Counted from the first letter of the stretch, positions 1-13,696 are shown. The stretch is DNA of 64,000 nt from Halictus rubicundus (GCF_050948215.1 NC_135157.1:7998001-8062000); one strand, 5' to 3'. Numbers and translations are program-made. The notes: a model not told the origin generated them from the letters alone.

Positions 1-3000
1 TTTTATAGCGAGGCAAGGATTAGACCACGTGAACATGAATTATCGTCGATAGCATCTGAGCTTCGAATACGCACTATACAATGTGAGGATTGTTACGCTA
101 CATAATGCGAATATGATAGGTCATTTATTTCGCAACCGAAAAATATTCCTTTAACTCTCATACGATTCTCGTAAAACTTTTTCTTACGTGCGTGTAATTT
201 GACATACTCTTTTTATTGATATGTTTGCCGGTAATTAACGACGCTGCAAATCTATATTTTGTAGCACCGATGGTGTTTCCTAAGTATTGTGAGGTAACAA
301 TAAGGAGGCTGATGTTTAAGTTGTGAAATTATGAATAAAACACAGATAAAAATTCCGAGTAAATAGTATGTTAAAAAATATACTCATTTGTCTCTCCGTT
401 GTTTTTTATCGTTGTGTCACTTCAGCAAGAATTTAATGATGAATTCAGTTTGAAAAATTAAAGGAACATCGTGAAACCACTTTTGGGAAACGCATGAGAC
501 TCGACTTCGCGCCGAGCAGGGGAACAATAATTCGTTAGAACTGGAGAGCAGATTAGTGGTCAGCGAAGGTCAAACGGTACACTGCTAAGCTGGTGACAAC
601 TACCAGCGCGGAGGATCGCTTCGCAAATCTGCGGGACTAAGACTGAATTTGCTCGGTGGATCCATTTGTCTGTGAGCTACATATATTTGACATCGTGTGG
701 CCCGATACTTCCACCCTATTCGTTCTCCGCGATTCCTTATCCAAACGAGCTTAAATTCATCCGCTTGGCCAAACAGTCTGACCGCGTTTCCCATGGTTTC
801 GTGGCGGAAAACGCCATAGGAACGATGAAACAAAGCACGGGAGCACCGTGTGTGCACAGGCCGGGAAAGAGTCCGGAATCTCTTTAGACCGTTGTCCGAG
901 CCCGAGAGCATCATCCCCCGTTCTCCCGCGGTTATTTCACCCCTCCCGAGGACGGTTAGTTAAATATTATTTCGGTCGTTAATTGGCTTATTAATATATA
1001 TATATGAAAATTACGAGATAACCGTGTTCCGCTTATAGTAATCGCGAGCGCGGGCGGGGTCCGGACCGTTCCGGGTCGCCGCGTCAGCTCGACCGAAAAC
1101 AATGCTCCGTTAAATCAGCGTTATTGTCGCCCGCGACCAACCGTGAGGATCGATAAATTAAATCGAGCTCCCCGCCGATTTCAATCGGCGCGAGCGCGAC
1201 CTCGTTACAGGGGAAAGTTCCGTGCTAATGTCAGCCGCCGTGGCTGAACACCGTTTTGACTTCTAAATGGCGGCTAGAACGCCGTGTGTCCGGCCACACG
1301 TCACGCAATCGGTTGAAATCGGAAAAAGCTGGACAAAAATCACAACCCCCTGTGTGCTCTGTGAAAGGTTTTACGAAAATAAACCAATGCGAAGCATAGT
1401 TATGCCTCGATGTATCAAAACGTCGACGGAACGATACTGATTCAGTAACAAAACTTTTTTCTTTTTAATTCTATATTTGTGAAACTTTTACCAGCACGCT
1501 TGTCACATTTTTCTGATTGAAATGACTCCAAACACGACACCATTTGCTCCATATTTACGGATTTAATCCACGATGTAGTGGAACCTCGATTATCCGAACT
1601 ACAGAAAAACCTCGCTCGTCGTTTGAGCATGTGCAACGACAGAGGTAACCAATCATACTATTCCAGGACTGTTAACAACTCGCTAGTATGCGACTAACGA
1701 TGATATCGTGCAATAAACGAGGTTGCAACGAGCGAGGTTTTACCGTAATCGGTGGAATATGCGTGAGTGCATAATAGAACTATTATCTTGCTATAGTTCT
1801 AGATTAAATCTTCACTGGTTTGTTCAATGAATTGTATTTTATATTGTGCACGCTTTACATTACATTATTGTGCACGTTTTCAAGTGAAACGCGTGTTCAG
1901 ACGTCAATTCGGATAATCGAGGTTTTACTGTACCGTGAATTACCCAAACGAACATGCTCTCAATTACGTCGTGTTTGTACTCATTTTAATCAGAAAAATG
2001 TCGCGAATATACTGGTAAAAGTTTCATAAACATGTAACTAAAAACAAAAAGATTTTTTCATTGAATTAGTATTATCAACTAAATCAACTAGCAATTCACT
2101 TAGCTCTGTAAAGGTAATTTCTTATCCTAGCAAATAAATAATACCAAAATCAGATCCTACATATTCCAATCTCCCAGAATGTGTACTGTTTGTAATTAAT
2201 AATGAATAATTATCAGATGTATGAACTCCTCCGTCGAACCATTCGTTCGTTCACGTTCAGGAACAAAAAATTCTGGAAAATACGCGCGCTCGTGGTCGGT
2301 GTTTTGTATAAATATTGCTCTCGCGTTGCAACGAGCGCATGGCAGGGCGTGTGCGAGCTTTCCCCGTCGACTTTTGTATCGGCGAGACGCCATACGCCGG
2401 AAAGCCAATTGTCGCGATGTCGAGGGGAGCGTAGAAACAGGAGAGGAACGTGACACTGATACCGCCCAGAGAAAGCTGCTGGGAAGGTGTTAGTTACGCG
2501 ATCCAAAGATCCTCTTTCTATCTCGGGCACGGAGGCTAAGGGAAATGGGTTTAGCCCCGTTTTGGCGATGTAACTGTACTTTATCACCCGGGAAAATTAA
2601 AGGATCAACTGAACGCAACCAGTCTCAAACTTGTCCATGAAAATGAAAACTCGAGGAACCCAGCGGATTTTATGCATTTATGAGAAAAACCAAGAGATAA
2701 AATATAAAACAGTGAAAAGATTAACAAAATTCAAAAATTTTCGATGTGTTAGTCTCGATTTACTAATATTACTAAAGGAGGAAACTCCAATTTTTTTAGA
2801 TTAATGCGAGAAATTTTCTGCTAATCACTAAACAATGCATCCTCATGCGCATATCCATTCTCATAAATTATTTTGTGTAACCGGAATAAGAGGAAAATTG
2901 AATTTCTTCGTCTAAAAGACTTGTTACAGTAAAAATATCGTTGTTGCCTTATTGAAACGTTTTCTTGCATTTTACAAAGCAAGTATGGCAAACACATGCG

Positions 3001-4104
3001 ATGTAAACATAAATAAAACGATGAAGGTCTCAGAGCTTTGCCACAATCTTTCTATCCCAGAGATCTGTGTTTTGAAATAAATATGATGTATTTCTTTGCA
3101 GTATTGCATGATAAGCACCGCAAGATAACGTGGACTTTTAATTACAGACGGAAATGTGAGGCCGACGGAAAGGAGGCGAAGGCGGAGCTGGCACAACGCA
3201 ATATGTTCCCTAGCGCTCAAATTAAAATGAGGTAAATAGAGCCTTATCCAAGGCACGTTCATAAAAACCGACGCGAAGTATATTGCAACATCTTGAACGA
3301 ACCCGCGATATTTCTTTGTGATTGCAACTCGGTAACTGCGAGACATCGGAACTTTCCGCGAATCATACTTTCCTCGTTATACAGAATAAACACGAGAATG
3401 TTCCGAGCCACAGTGAAAGATTCGCTGAAAAATATCGTACTACCTTTGCTATTAAATGAAGTATTCAATACTAATGATACATAACAAGTAGATAAAAAAT
3501 GAATTGAATTATATCATACTTTACCGGAGGTGGGCAAAAGTTTTACTGACGTAAATGAAATGGCTAAATGAGCATTTTTTATTCATTATTCGGGGAAACG
3601 TAAATAATTAACAGTAAACTTACCACGGTAAAATGAGCGGGTTTTTTTTATTCGATACTTATGCATTCTTTCAATCCATAGAAAATGATTCCAGGTGTTA
3701 TTCGTGCACGAGCAGAACCATATTACATTACAAGTATTACAGGACTATTGTGTCAAATAGCAAATGTGATGAAAAGTGATGAAAATTTTAAAATTCCATT
3801 CTTCTGTAACCCATATTCAAGCATCAACGTAAACGCAGACATGCAAAGAACATAAATGTTTTTTCCCCTTCTGTAAAATTATTTAGGATTAAAAAAAGGG
3901 ATAATCATTGTAGCCGTGAAAAGAAATCACAAGGGGCTAAATTCTTCGTTTTATAATTCCTTGCAGACTTTTGTACCTTTGACCGTCTATTGTTTTGGAT
4001 TGGGATCAATGGTATTTTATGACAGTTAGAAAAAAGTTTTGCCCCCTCCCGTCGACGAATGCTTGCGTCCGAAGCATCGAGGCGCGATTTTCGCTGCCTC
4101 GCGG
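1..4104. other. Upstream region of the KCTD gene; no coding exon recognised
   Basis: This stretch holds no open frame that I recognise as a protein. It contains a foldback DNA element near 1,450-2,060 (listed separately). A possible 3' splice site (pyrimidine-rich tract then TTGCAG) ends at 3,966, about 140 bases before the KCTD start codon, so the first coding exon may be preceded by a 5'-UTR intron. That would place the promoter further left, possibly outside the window. Transcript data would be needed to place the transcription start. Confidence 0.5.
1450..2060. mobile_element. Foldback MITE with pogo/Tigger-like inner ends (copy 1)
   Basis: Two nested inverted repeats are visible. The outer arms (about 1,450-1,545 and 1,970-2,060) match each other in reverse complement over roughly 80 bases, centred on TGAAACTTTTACCAG and CATTTTTCTGATT. 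The inner pair (near 1,577 and 1,930) reads AGTGGAACCTCGATTATCCG against CGGATAATCGAGGTTTTACT and is followed by TA. CAGT-type ends with a GATTATCCGA core resemble pogo/Tigger elements of the Tc1/mariner superfamily. There is no transposase frame, so it is non-autonomous. A second copy lies at 23,785-24,140 and a solo fragment of the outer arm at about 6,955-6,995. Confidence 0.65.
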
Positions 4105-4355
4105 ATGGAACAGTGCCTGATGACGGTTAATGTCGAAAGTATCTCTGTCAGATTGCTGTCGCCAAGCAGTTCGCCGGCCACGTCGCCCACAATGTCGAAT
4201 TCCTCGTCGCCGACACCGCCGACGCCGGCTGCACCGACTTACAATCAGAAGATGACCGGGATACCCTGTGTGGCCGCTGCTTCCAGGTACACGGCCCCAG
4301 TTCACATCGACGTAGGTGGCACGATATACACGTCCTCGCTGGAAACGTTGACCAA
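4105..4355 (+). CDS. Kctd15: KCTD1/KCTD15-like BTB/POZ protein, coding exon 1
   Basis: First of three coding exons of a 318-aa protein. The ATG at 4,105 is the first in-frame ATG after a stop at 4,027. Residues 1-60 are a Ser/Pro/Thr-rich leader. The BTB/POZ (T1-type) domain starts at about residue 65 with PVHIDVGGTIYTSSLETLTK, very close to the start of the vertebrate KCTD1/KCTD15 BTB domain. The exon ends at 4,355 before GTAAGT, leaving two bases (AA) of a Lys codon that exon 2 completes as KYPESR. In vertebrates KCTD1 and KCTD15 are nuclear proteins that repress AP-2 (TFAP2) transcription factors and form BTB oligomers; I believe the Drosophila homologue is twz. Function here is inferred from the family. 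The next intron is 16.8 kb. Confidence 0.93.
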
Positions 4356-4481
4356 GTAAGTCCATTTTTCAATCTTCCGTTCGCATATTCTCGAAACAGA
4401 ATGTCCCAGAACGTTCCTGAGGTGATTCTAAGCACCTTTACCCTTTGCCAATTCGCGGCGAAACGCTTCGTTTCCGAGTTA

Positions 4482-4680
4482 CAGTGTTTGCTCTATATAT
4501 GTCACAAATGCCTAGCCGATAAAAGTCGCAGAGCTGTCCCCACTGCCGCGAGGTGTACCCCGTGAGGGGCCAAGAAGCTCGAGAGACCTCGAGAGGAGTG
4601 TAAGGTATAATAGTGTATCTCCTGGCCGATATATGCCCGTGGCTAGTCCCGTGTTTTGGACATATATCGAGTAAACACTG
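4482..4680. mobile_element. Mariner-type MITE, copy 1
   Basis: A 199-bp element with terminal inverted repeats of about 22 bp: CAGTGTTTGCTCTATATATG at the left, the reverse complement of CATATATCGAGTAAACACTG at the right apart from small changes. It is flanked by TA on both sides (4,480-4,481 and 4,681-4,682), the target duplication of Tc1/mariner elements. The inside is GC-rich and can fold (CCCCGTGAGGGG, CTCGAGAGACCTCGAG). No transposase. Related copies lie at 14,994-15,308 and about 24,610-24,793. Confidence 0.8.
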
Positions 4681-5794
4681 TATTCACGGAAAACACTACA
4701 GCGGATGGACTCGTCCGCTATGATCGTAACAGAACAGAAAATATAACAGAGAGAAATATAATTTGGTAGTGGTTGCGCGGTAAAGCGAACGAGCTATTAC
4801 GACTAATGGTACACGTCAGAGCGGTTTCGCGAAATAGCTGATGGTAATATAACTCTGTCTGCGGATTCGACTGTACGAAAAATGGTCTAGCAACCGGTAC
4901 GGACGGTTGCAATGTGTTCATGGCACGCAAGAAACCGATTCGAGCGCCGTTGCATACGCGAGAAGTTCACACGCGGTTCCGCGGCTCCGTGGAAAGCTCG
5001 TCGATCCTGCTCCGCGAACGACCACGCGACTGTCATTCTAATTTATTATGCGCGGGAAAGTGAAATCTGCGATAATGAATGCGAGATAGGGTCGGTCATT
5101 TTTGCGGCCGATCGAGCGAGGCACTCGGAGAGAAATTCCAACGGGATCGTTGAAATTGTCCGTCGAGAAATTTCGAATCTTCGAACAACGAATTTCGAAA
5201 GTGTTGCGCTTCACGTTCGATTCGCGATCACGGGAAAATTAGGATAATTACGCTCTTCAGAAATGGGTGGTTCTGGAGCTTTCGTTTCGTCAGCCGGCGA
5301 GCGTTGATGCAAGTTTGACCAGCTTTGGACGAATACGGCTTGACGCGGTGTAATTTTGACGTCCACGTTCGAACGGGAAACGCGGTGTGAGATTTTCATC
5401 GAAATAGCATATTCACGGCGGAAAGAATTCCGACGCGAGAGAGTAGAAAGGGAGCGTGATGTCCGGATCGCGGAAACGTGACCATCGACAACGCTCCGGG
5501 ATGTTCGTAGCTGGCAATATCTCACAGAACATATCGCTCGCAATCAGGCACACCGTTACCATGCCCGACAGTGTCCAAAGGCTATTTGCGGTATACTCGT
5601 GTACTTTATGCATAAAAGAGACGTAACGTGAAAGCACAACTGCACTTTGCACCGCGGTAAGTCCGTAATCTCTGCGAACGATCCCCGTGACTACCCGGGC
5701 GACATTTTCTGTACCTACGAACGAAAACGATCGGGAACGTGTGGATACGAGCTGGAAAAAAATTACCTGAACTTTCGGACTGTTGCTATTAGTC

Positions 5795-6540
5795 GATTAG
5801 AATCTGGAGAAAACAATGTTAGTGACAATATAATCGTACATTGCAATTATTACACGCTGTGGAAAAGGTGTGAATTTTAAGAGAAAAGAGTTGGTTAATT
5901 TTGTATGCTGTTGGTACTAACACTAAACCTACCACGGTCAAAATGACAGATTTTCTATTTCACAATTACTGAAATTATAAAATCGTTTTCACAGAAAATT
6001 ACTTAATTGACTTCTTTATTTAAACACGTATTATAATGAAAATTGTTCAAAGTTTAAGTATTAAATTGAAGCTTCTTCCTTCTATAAGACGTTTCACTTT
6101 TGTATGTTTTGTACTTGGTAGGTTAGGTGTTAAATTAGTTAATTGTATACTAGAGCAGACCATGTTACGGACAACATAAACGTACACTGAAATTTTTACT
6201 CGCTATCAAAAAGATATCGCTATCTTAAAGATGACGTGTGAATTTGAGGTGAAACAAACTGGTGAATTTTCAACATCGTTGTTATTAAATTAGTCAATTA
6301 TATACCTAGACAGGCCATGTTACTGACAAAATGATCGCACACATTTTTCCTCGCTACGGAATTGAATAGATTACACATGTTTCCAAGTCAATGAAAAATG
6401 TGTGAATTTGAAGGGAAAAGAATTAGTTGATCTTCTGCACGGTTATTAATAAATTAGTTAGATACTAGAATAAATAATGTTACTGACGACATAATCATAC
6501 ACTGCAATTTTTTCTGGCATTCGAATTTAAAAGATCATAT
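5795..6540. repeat. Diverged tandem repeat, four units of about 130-160 bp
   Basis: Four successive units share the order: AATGTTA(C/G)TGACNNNATAATCGTACA-like segment, GTGTGAATTT(G/T)A, GAAAAGA(A/G)TTGGTT-like segment, and TTAAATTAGT. The AATGTT-type landmark recurs at about 5,815, 6,161, 6,316 and 6,476. The first unit is split by the TTAA element at 5,917-6,133; removing that element restores the same spacing and the TTAAATTAGT junction seen in the following units. No coding potential. Confidence 0.65.
5917..6133. mobile_element. piggyBac-like MITE (TTAA target) inserted in a tandem repeat
   Basis: 217 bp including the target. It begins CTAACACTAAACCTACCACG and ends CTTGGTAGGTTAGGTGTTAA, an imperfect terminal inverted repeat with a TTAA at the right edge and CTAA at the left. 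A paralogous unit without the element (around 6,290-6,305, TATTAAATTAGTCAATTATA) shows what looks like the empty site. There is no transposase. Confidence 0.65.
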
Positions 6541-7298
6541 GTGTTTAATTTATTCGTTTCCTACGGCGCGGCGACTCGAGTGATAGGTTTCGTGCGCCAT
6601 CTTGGATTCCGAAATGAATGAAGCTCGTTAAAATTTACTGAAACGAAGGCTATTAAGTCCTCTTTATATAGAAAAATAATGGAATATTAAAATGTTAATA
6701 CGTGTAAAGGTGGAACCTGCGTAATAATACCTCTTCACGTTTCTGATACAAGAAATTTTTATACCGAGCGCTGTTTCGTTTGCTTCTGATCGATACTCGT
6801 GTCACTCTCCGCCATTTTTAATCGATCAATACAATAGATTACGTTACGATTCTTCTCGTCTGACTGAAGTTAGCTTATTCTTATAAAAAGATAAAACATA
6901 AAAGATTGAAAGATAAAAAACTAAAGCAGTTCTTAGAAAAAGATAAAAATTCTAGTATCAGTAAAAGTTTCATAAAAAAATAACTAAAAACAGCAAAGTT
7001 TGACCGTTACATGATCCTCCCATTTGCCAAATCGATGATCTCCACAAAATAAAGAATAGAGAAAATAGATAAAATAATGTACGTTAATTGTAAATAGTAA
7101 TTTTAAATACTTAAATTCAATGGTAATGAACTCAATGATCTTTAAATATAGGTTTAAATATATTATTAAAAATTCATTAAAACAGCAAATAATAACAGAA
7201 GCGTTACCAATGTTATAACGAAGCATTAGCAATATAAAATGAAATTTCTCTAACATATTTGCGTTAATGTAATTGTATTGAAGTGCTAGAAAGATCTA

Positions 7299-7510
7299 TT
7301 AACACTTTGACTGCCAAACTAGAAACCTCAAAAATTCCATAGAATCGATGGAAGTTATTTAATGAAATAAAAATTGAAAAAAATTAAATCTATTTTACAG
7401 ATCCTAATAAAATTTGGTACAATGAATATATTAACGTAAAAATTCATTTTAAAACCTGGACAAATAATTCCGTCACCCACATATGGGCGACATGGCAGTC
7501 AACGTGTTAA
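7299..7510. mobile_element. piggyBac-like MITE, TTAACAC family
   Basis: 212 bp with terminal inverted repeats TTAACACTTTGACTGCCA and TGGCAGTCAACGTGTTAA; both edges are TTAA, the piggyBac target. The interior is AT-rich and non-coding. Related copies are at 22,333-22,575 and 24,269-24,511, sharing the interior segment ACGTAAAAATTCATTTTAAA or its complement. Confidence 0.75.
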
Positions 7511-10500
7511 AAGAACCCGAGAAGATTGTGATAGGAATAAGGTTTAGTCGTCCTCGCAACCGTCAGCCATCTTGTCCTTTGCGGTAGCTGCATCTTCCGC
7601 GCTAGCTACCGCAAGCAGGCTCGCGTACCACGGTACGCAGAATGTCACAACGATACAGTTAGCCATCCAACGATATTCATGCCGGTGCTCGTTACTAACG
7701 GGCATACATATACGCTAACTAACTTCGACGTGGATGGATATCTGGTGCCCCCGTCGGCTGAAGAGAATCGTTAGGCTTGCAACGGGGATCAGCGAGGAGA
7801 ATCGAGCGGCGGGAACCTTCGTGATCCTCCACGGGAAAGCTAATTCTAATTGACAACCGGAGCTCCGTTAACATACGTTAACAAAATCGCTAACTGAGTC
7901 ACTGGGTTAGGACATATACATCGGCTCCGTTTCCGGGCACGAGACGAGCTTACCGAAGATTTATACCGAAATCCCGTTAGACGAACCGATCGCGCGCGCG
8001 AAACAATGGATTAGCAACGCGAGATAGCCGTTCGCCCAATGATCCACCTACGCCGTGCTATAGAATACTATAATACGACTCTGTTACGATCTTCGAGGGG
8101 CGGGATCGTCAGCAGTCCGGCATTTGCGATCGAGCACTGCTCGTTTTCCATCCGTGCAATTCGATGCGCCGGCTTGGTCGATGCTTCGCTGTCACTGAAT
8201 GTGCTATCTGATAATTGGAGAACGTTTTCGAAGTCGTGGCGCTATGGAACTTAAAGTCGATCAAATTCATTGAAGTACCTTTTCACAGATCTCACAACCC
8301 GCAGTCTAATCATAAGTTACTATTTTGTAATAATGTCCCAAACTGTGAATTTTTATTCAGATCTTAAGCCCTCTTTGGTGTAATACTTTTGTACGCAAAA
8401 TTCGGTGCCTTGTTCGAATTCGAGGAAAATTATTAAGTATTCCATTTTTAAAAACTGTATCTCGATAAACAAGCAAACTAAGAATAAACGGATTATGGCG
8501 CTGTATGTCCCCTTGGAAACAATGCAAGATTCGTCTGAAAAATGTTGTTGTACAACAAATATTCCCGACTGAAAAATCGAACAAAGAGAAGGCCAGGTCG
8601 CGAATGGTGCCATTTTTCGCGAAAGTCGTCGATCGCATCGCGTTTCGTCGTGCATCCGATTTGTATCTCGCATTCGTATAACCCATCGAGCGCATCGATT
8701 GCACAAGAACGCGGCGAACAAGGTATACAAAAACCGATGCACCACGTTCCTCGGAGGTATCGTGCAGCATCGCATCGCAACGCGCCGCGCTGACATTCTT
8801 CACCGAGTAAGAATCGCAGGAATTGCGCTAACAAGTTCAGTGGGTGTTCTGCGCCGGCTGGCGAACCGACATTAGAATCAATTAGCAGGCTCCACGGCGG
8901 CGATCGGCTCTCCGCAATTTATATCAATTACGCGATAATGCGGCTAATAAAGTACCGAAGATAAAGGCAACAGCTGCGGATCCGAACGGCTCTCGAAGCT
9001 TTGATTCCGTGTGTCCCGTGCGCGCGCGGATCGAAGATTGTTCAATGGAGGGCACCGAAGCGTAGATCCCGTAGATCGTTCCTCGCCTCCTGTACTAGCG
9101 CGTGCGTTTCGATTTTAACACTGAAACGAGCGCACGCTTTCACCTGACATTGGCTATTAACGGTGCAGAGAAAATTCAGAAAAATACACGCCGCGTATAA
9201 ATAACTCCTACGGAACGTTACGGCTTAATAGCGCTTCTGGTAGCTGAAATTTCACCACTCCAGTTAGCTCTGTTTTATTACGCCGATCGAACGGCCATTT
9301 CTGTGCCGGTCGAGATTTAACGGACACGCATAACTGACCCGTAAACAAAATTAAAATTAAACGAACAAATATTAACATTTATCCAGCCGAAATCTTTTTT
9401 CATCTTTATTTGTTCGAATACATTAGGTTCTTTCAAACATTTCTTTCTCAACGTGCATGTCCTGTTACTTGATCACGTCGTTCGCCTTTTTAAAAAATTA
9501 TTCCGAAAGTGCGTTGTGCTCGTCAATCAAAAGCGAAATAATCTTTTGGGAGAGCCTAATGTTATCATTTCATTTCTCATTAATGTTCTAGAATTATTTC
9601 AAGTCATTTGCGAGACACAAATGAGTAATGTGACTAATATTGCTCGTTGGTGATTACCGGTGAAAAACATTAATTTTAGTCGAGCATGCATTAAAATATT
9701 CTACCTCCGGTTATTTTATGGGGCGAGTTCTCTACTTCGGTGGCCGCAAACTCAGTTCCAAAGTCTTTTGTTCGATATACAACGGAGTTGGAAAGCTGTC
9801 TTCTTCCGTCTGAAAATATCCAAATTTAAACGATTCTACAAGGTTGCAAAAATTTTTCTCGGCATTCGTTCGAATCTGATAATTTCAAGGGAAATCTCTC
9901 CTTCACAATGACCGCTCGAAAGTTGACTTGCGATTTTTTTTGGCGCGATTTTACCTAACTTTAAATGGCGAGTATGCCGCCGGCATTACAGAACGTTATA
10001 AAACCTTTATCTGTGCCAATGTTTTCGACCATGAAGAGTTTGTAAGATCAATTTTAGAATAATGTACGTACACAATACGTCACTGACTAGTTATAACAGT
10101 TCTATACAATACGATACTTATTGTTTTCAAGGAATTGACCCGCGGAGGCTAACGGAATCGAAGTTGCGCAACGCCGCATACGCGTCAGACATTTTTAATA
10201 AGACAATACATTGGCGGAATAATTACGTAAATAGCAACTTGTACCTAAATACTCGTTTGTACCAGTACGACGTGAAAAAAGAAACTATCAGAGATTGCAT
10301 AATGTAAATTAGATATCACCTGTTCTCGTAAAACCAGCGAATGTCCCGAAACTTGTTGTGTAGATCGCAGCGATTTCTTAACACCACGAGTATAATTCTC
10401 GATGAGATGAATTTAAATATAGATTACACGTGTTGAAAACGTGCGGTACGGAAAAACAGCAAAAGTGTGCCCAGCTAAGATTAACTCAAAAAGGAATGAA

Positions 10501-11402
10501 CAGAAGGGGGGAGCATAAGTGTCGCTAACGTATCAAGATAAAAGAGGAGAACCGCCAGACGCGGTTATTGTAGAAAACCTGGCCTGGACGGCCTCTCTGT
10601 CTGCTTCGTCACGCTCGATTGCACCTTCCTCCCTCATTACACACCGTCGACCTTATTGTTTTGTCGAAAGTATCGCGAGATCACTGTACCACGGATCTGC
10701 TTTCGATCGGAGATCGAGCACAAGGAAAATCGACGTAGAAAAGACTTCGATAAAGATTCCATACCGTCTGCGGCCACCGTGTTACACTGTACCGTCGCGG
10801 CTTATGGCACTTTTTTCCGTGTCCTTTCTACTCTTTTCATGTACCTGATCATTTATCCTTCATGCTTCGACTCACTTAAATGCTGCCTTCAATAATCTTT
10901 AGATTGACGATAAGAATTTTATATTTAACCCTCGAACGGGTGATCCTTTTCTCAATCGTGCAAGTGACGGTGCTCACAACCCTTCACAGATTTATTTAAC
11001 AATTTTTATAAATGTAGCTTCGAAGGTACCTCGTGTAGAATATTTCTATTGTTCTTAATGTAGCCGTAATTCGTTCAGCTTGAATCGTCAGAATTTTGAG
11101 TAATTCAGTGACAGGTTTAATGCTCTGGGTCAAAATACGTCTTTTATTGTCTAATGCATAGACTGCAAAACGTCAGCAGTTTAGTAATGACCGCTCAAGA
11201 TTAAGAACTAAATGTGCAATAAAAAAAGGTTCAACTTCAGAGAAGTAATATTCTATACAATATCAGCGTACAATATCAATTTAACAATGTAAATGTTCTC
11301 ACATAGGACTTTTAACCAATACAAGAGTAATATAAAACTTTTTAGCATTCGATCGAAAAAGCATTTAAACTGTCAAATTGCAAATGGCTTAAAATCCGAC
11401 AT

Positions 11403-11651
11403 TTAACCCTTTGCACTCGAGTGGTGACTCTGAAACACCACTAGAAATTCTTGTGGCATTATTTCAAAGAAATTACAGAAAATATTACAAAATATTTGTT
11501 ACATTACAAAATTTGTATTTAATAGATTACTAAACATTTAAATATTCTATGTAGAAATCGGATCAGTTTCGTATGAATAAAATGAAAATATTGTAAGACG
11601 AAAGAAAAATTTAGTTTTAGATTGAAAATAGCGCCGAGTGCAAAGGGTTAA
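11403..11651. mobile_element. piggyBac-like MITE, TTAACCCTTTGC family
   Basis: 249 bp with inverted ends TTAACCCTTTGCACTCGAG and CCGAGTGCAAAGGGTTAA, framed by TTAA. CCCTTTG termini on TTAA are typical of piggyBac-type miniature elements. The interior is AT-rich without coding potential. Shorter relatives are at 15,915-15,996 and 20,617-20,696, and a left end alone is at 27,754. Confidence 0.8.
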
Positions 11652-12368
11652 TATTACACGACCATACTGTTGTCCTTTCAAGTCGAAACATCTTAATCGT
11701 TTGTATCGACGCCATTCTCGCGGCAGCAGAACACTTCCTGCTGACCGTTAACTATCGAGAAACATTCTATAGAAAGGTAGGAAAAGTGGTGGCGTCGCGA
11801 CCGCAGCAATGTGTAACGCATTGTATGATAAGTAAGTTACACCTTTCACCCGATAGACGCGAAACAAATTGCATCTGAAACGTTCTGCGTGCAGCGACTG
11901 GCAAACAGCTGCAGCAGCAGCAGCAGCTCGCTCGACTGCATCCGTTGAATTACGCCCGGGTTAATAAGCCTGGAATACCAACAGGCAGACCAATAAATAG
12001 AGAATTTTACAGGACACAATCGCAACGTTATTTAATCGTCCGTAATCGCCGCGACGGCCGAGATCTCGAATAATAAGTTTTCCCGCGGAGATGATTATCG
12101 CATTTGGCGCGCGAGCGATAAGAATCGTCGATTTAATTAGAAGCGGAGGCGCCGCGTATCTGGGACGAGAGAGGCCGATATATCGGCGGAAAATGGTGCC
12201 CAACCCCTCGTTCACCCGTGTTACTCGCGAAATTGATTTACGCCGGTTAAATCATCGTCGACGCGTAACAACATCGACGGAGATCGCATCGCGGATAACA
12301 TCGTATACCGCGAGCCCGTGACACCTACGAGGATTTATACACCGTGCCGAGCAGCCAGCGACAATGGA

Positions 12369-12400
12369 CAGAAATAATAATAATAATAATAATAATAATG
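12369..12400. repeat. (ATA)n microsatellite
   Basis: About ten uninterrupted AAT/ATA triplets in KCTD intron 1, between GC-rich flanks. Confidence 0.9.
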
Positions 12401-13696
12401 ACGGTGGGCCGCGCAATCGTGGGCAGATAAGCCAACGAGCTTCGAAGAAACCGCGGAAATATTTCCCGAGCCGCGGTCATTCGCCACGATGCCCGAGAAA
12501 ATGAAGAAATCATTTCAAGAAATCAAGAAGGCATCAAGGCTTCTTCTCGACAAATATTCGCAGAATTATTTCTTATCAAGCTCACACGAATCTTATTGTT
12601 AGATAAAGAAGAGATTTCTTTTTTAATTCGTGTTTAATGCTTTGTCCATAACAAAAATTGTGCAATAGTTCAGCTGTTAGGTACCATCAGTTGCGAAATT
12701 GTAACAATGGTCGGCGATCCGGGGGTTAATTTTATTTACTGAGGAACACAATGCAGAAAGTGTTTTTGTAAAAATTTCGTGCACCGTATAACGCAAGGTA
12801 CAATATTCAGGGAATTTATAACATTTCCACGACAATGTCGTTCTTCTTAAAAGAGTCGAACTTAATAGAATGTTGTAACTATTGCTGAAGTAAATGCTGA
12901 AACGTGCATAAAGTGACTTCTCACGGAGCTCCGTTTCGAGAGGGGGGCGATCCGTTGACAAAAATCGAGAGTTATGGTAGCTTCCTGGTCCATTAATTTC
13001 GTCATATTTCATATGGTGGGGAACCGCGAGGCCTGTCCAGACGCCATTAATAAAATCTAACAATGTCAAATCATCGTATTAGCCGGCTTTTCAAGCAATT
13101 CCACGGTGAAATTAATCTCGGGTACAACGGGGTCCCGGCACCGGCGCCGTTTTCCTCCAGACACGTTTTCAGAAATGACGTAACCCGCCGATCATTAGTT
13201 TGCGCTTCCGGTATCACGTGATCCCTAAAACATCGTCGATCATCCTGCCCGGGCCACGACGGAGTCCTGGGCAAAGACTTAGCAAGGCCCTGCGGGTATA
13301 CCACGGAGATCCACCCGAGTCCTCATTTCCTCGCCCTTCAGTCCGGCACGTGCAATTTGCCCGACTCTGACAAAGCGGTTTTGTATTGGCCGGGCCGTCC
13401 CGTTCTCACACACGCACGCCTTTTGTTGCACGGAGGTAACCAACGACGTATATTTTATGCACCGCTCGTGCGGAAACTACGCGCGCGAAATTACCGACTC
13501 GAACGATCCGGTGTCGTTAACTGTCCTGGACGGCGTTCGAGAACAATGTTACGCGGATCGAAAACTATTATGCGAATTCGAAGCCGTCTGCGTCGCACAA
13601 ATGCGAGGGCGAATGGGGTAATGACGATCGCTTAATTATAATAAAATGAAAATCTTGGGTGAAATAAAAACAAGTTTCATAAGTTTCGCCGTTAAT

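Noticed and set aside
8353..8834. Three overlapping minus-strand open frames of 113-148 codons
   Set aside because: Overlapping frames in GC-rich intron DNA with Arg/Cys-rich translations and no known domain; no splice or conservation evidence.
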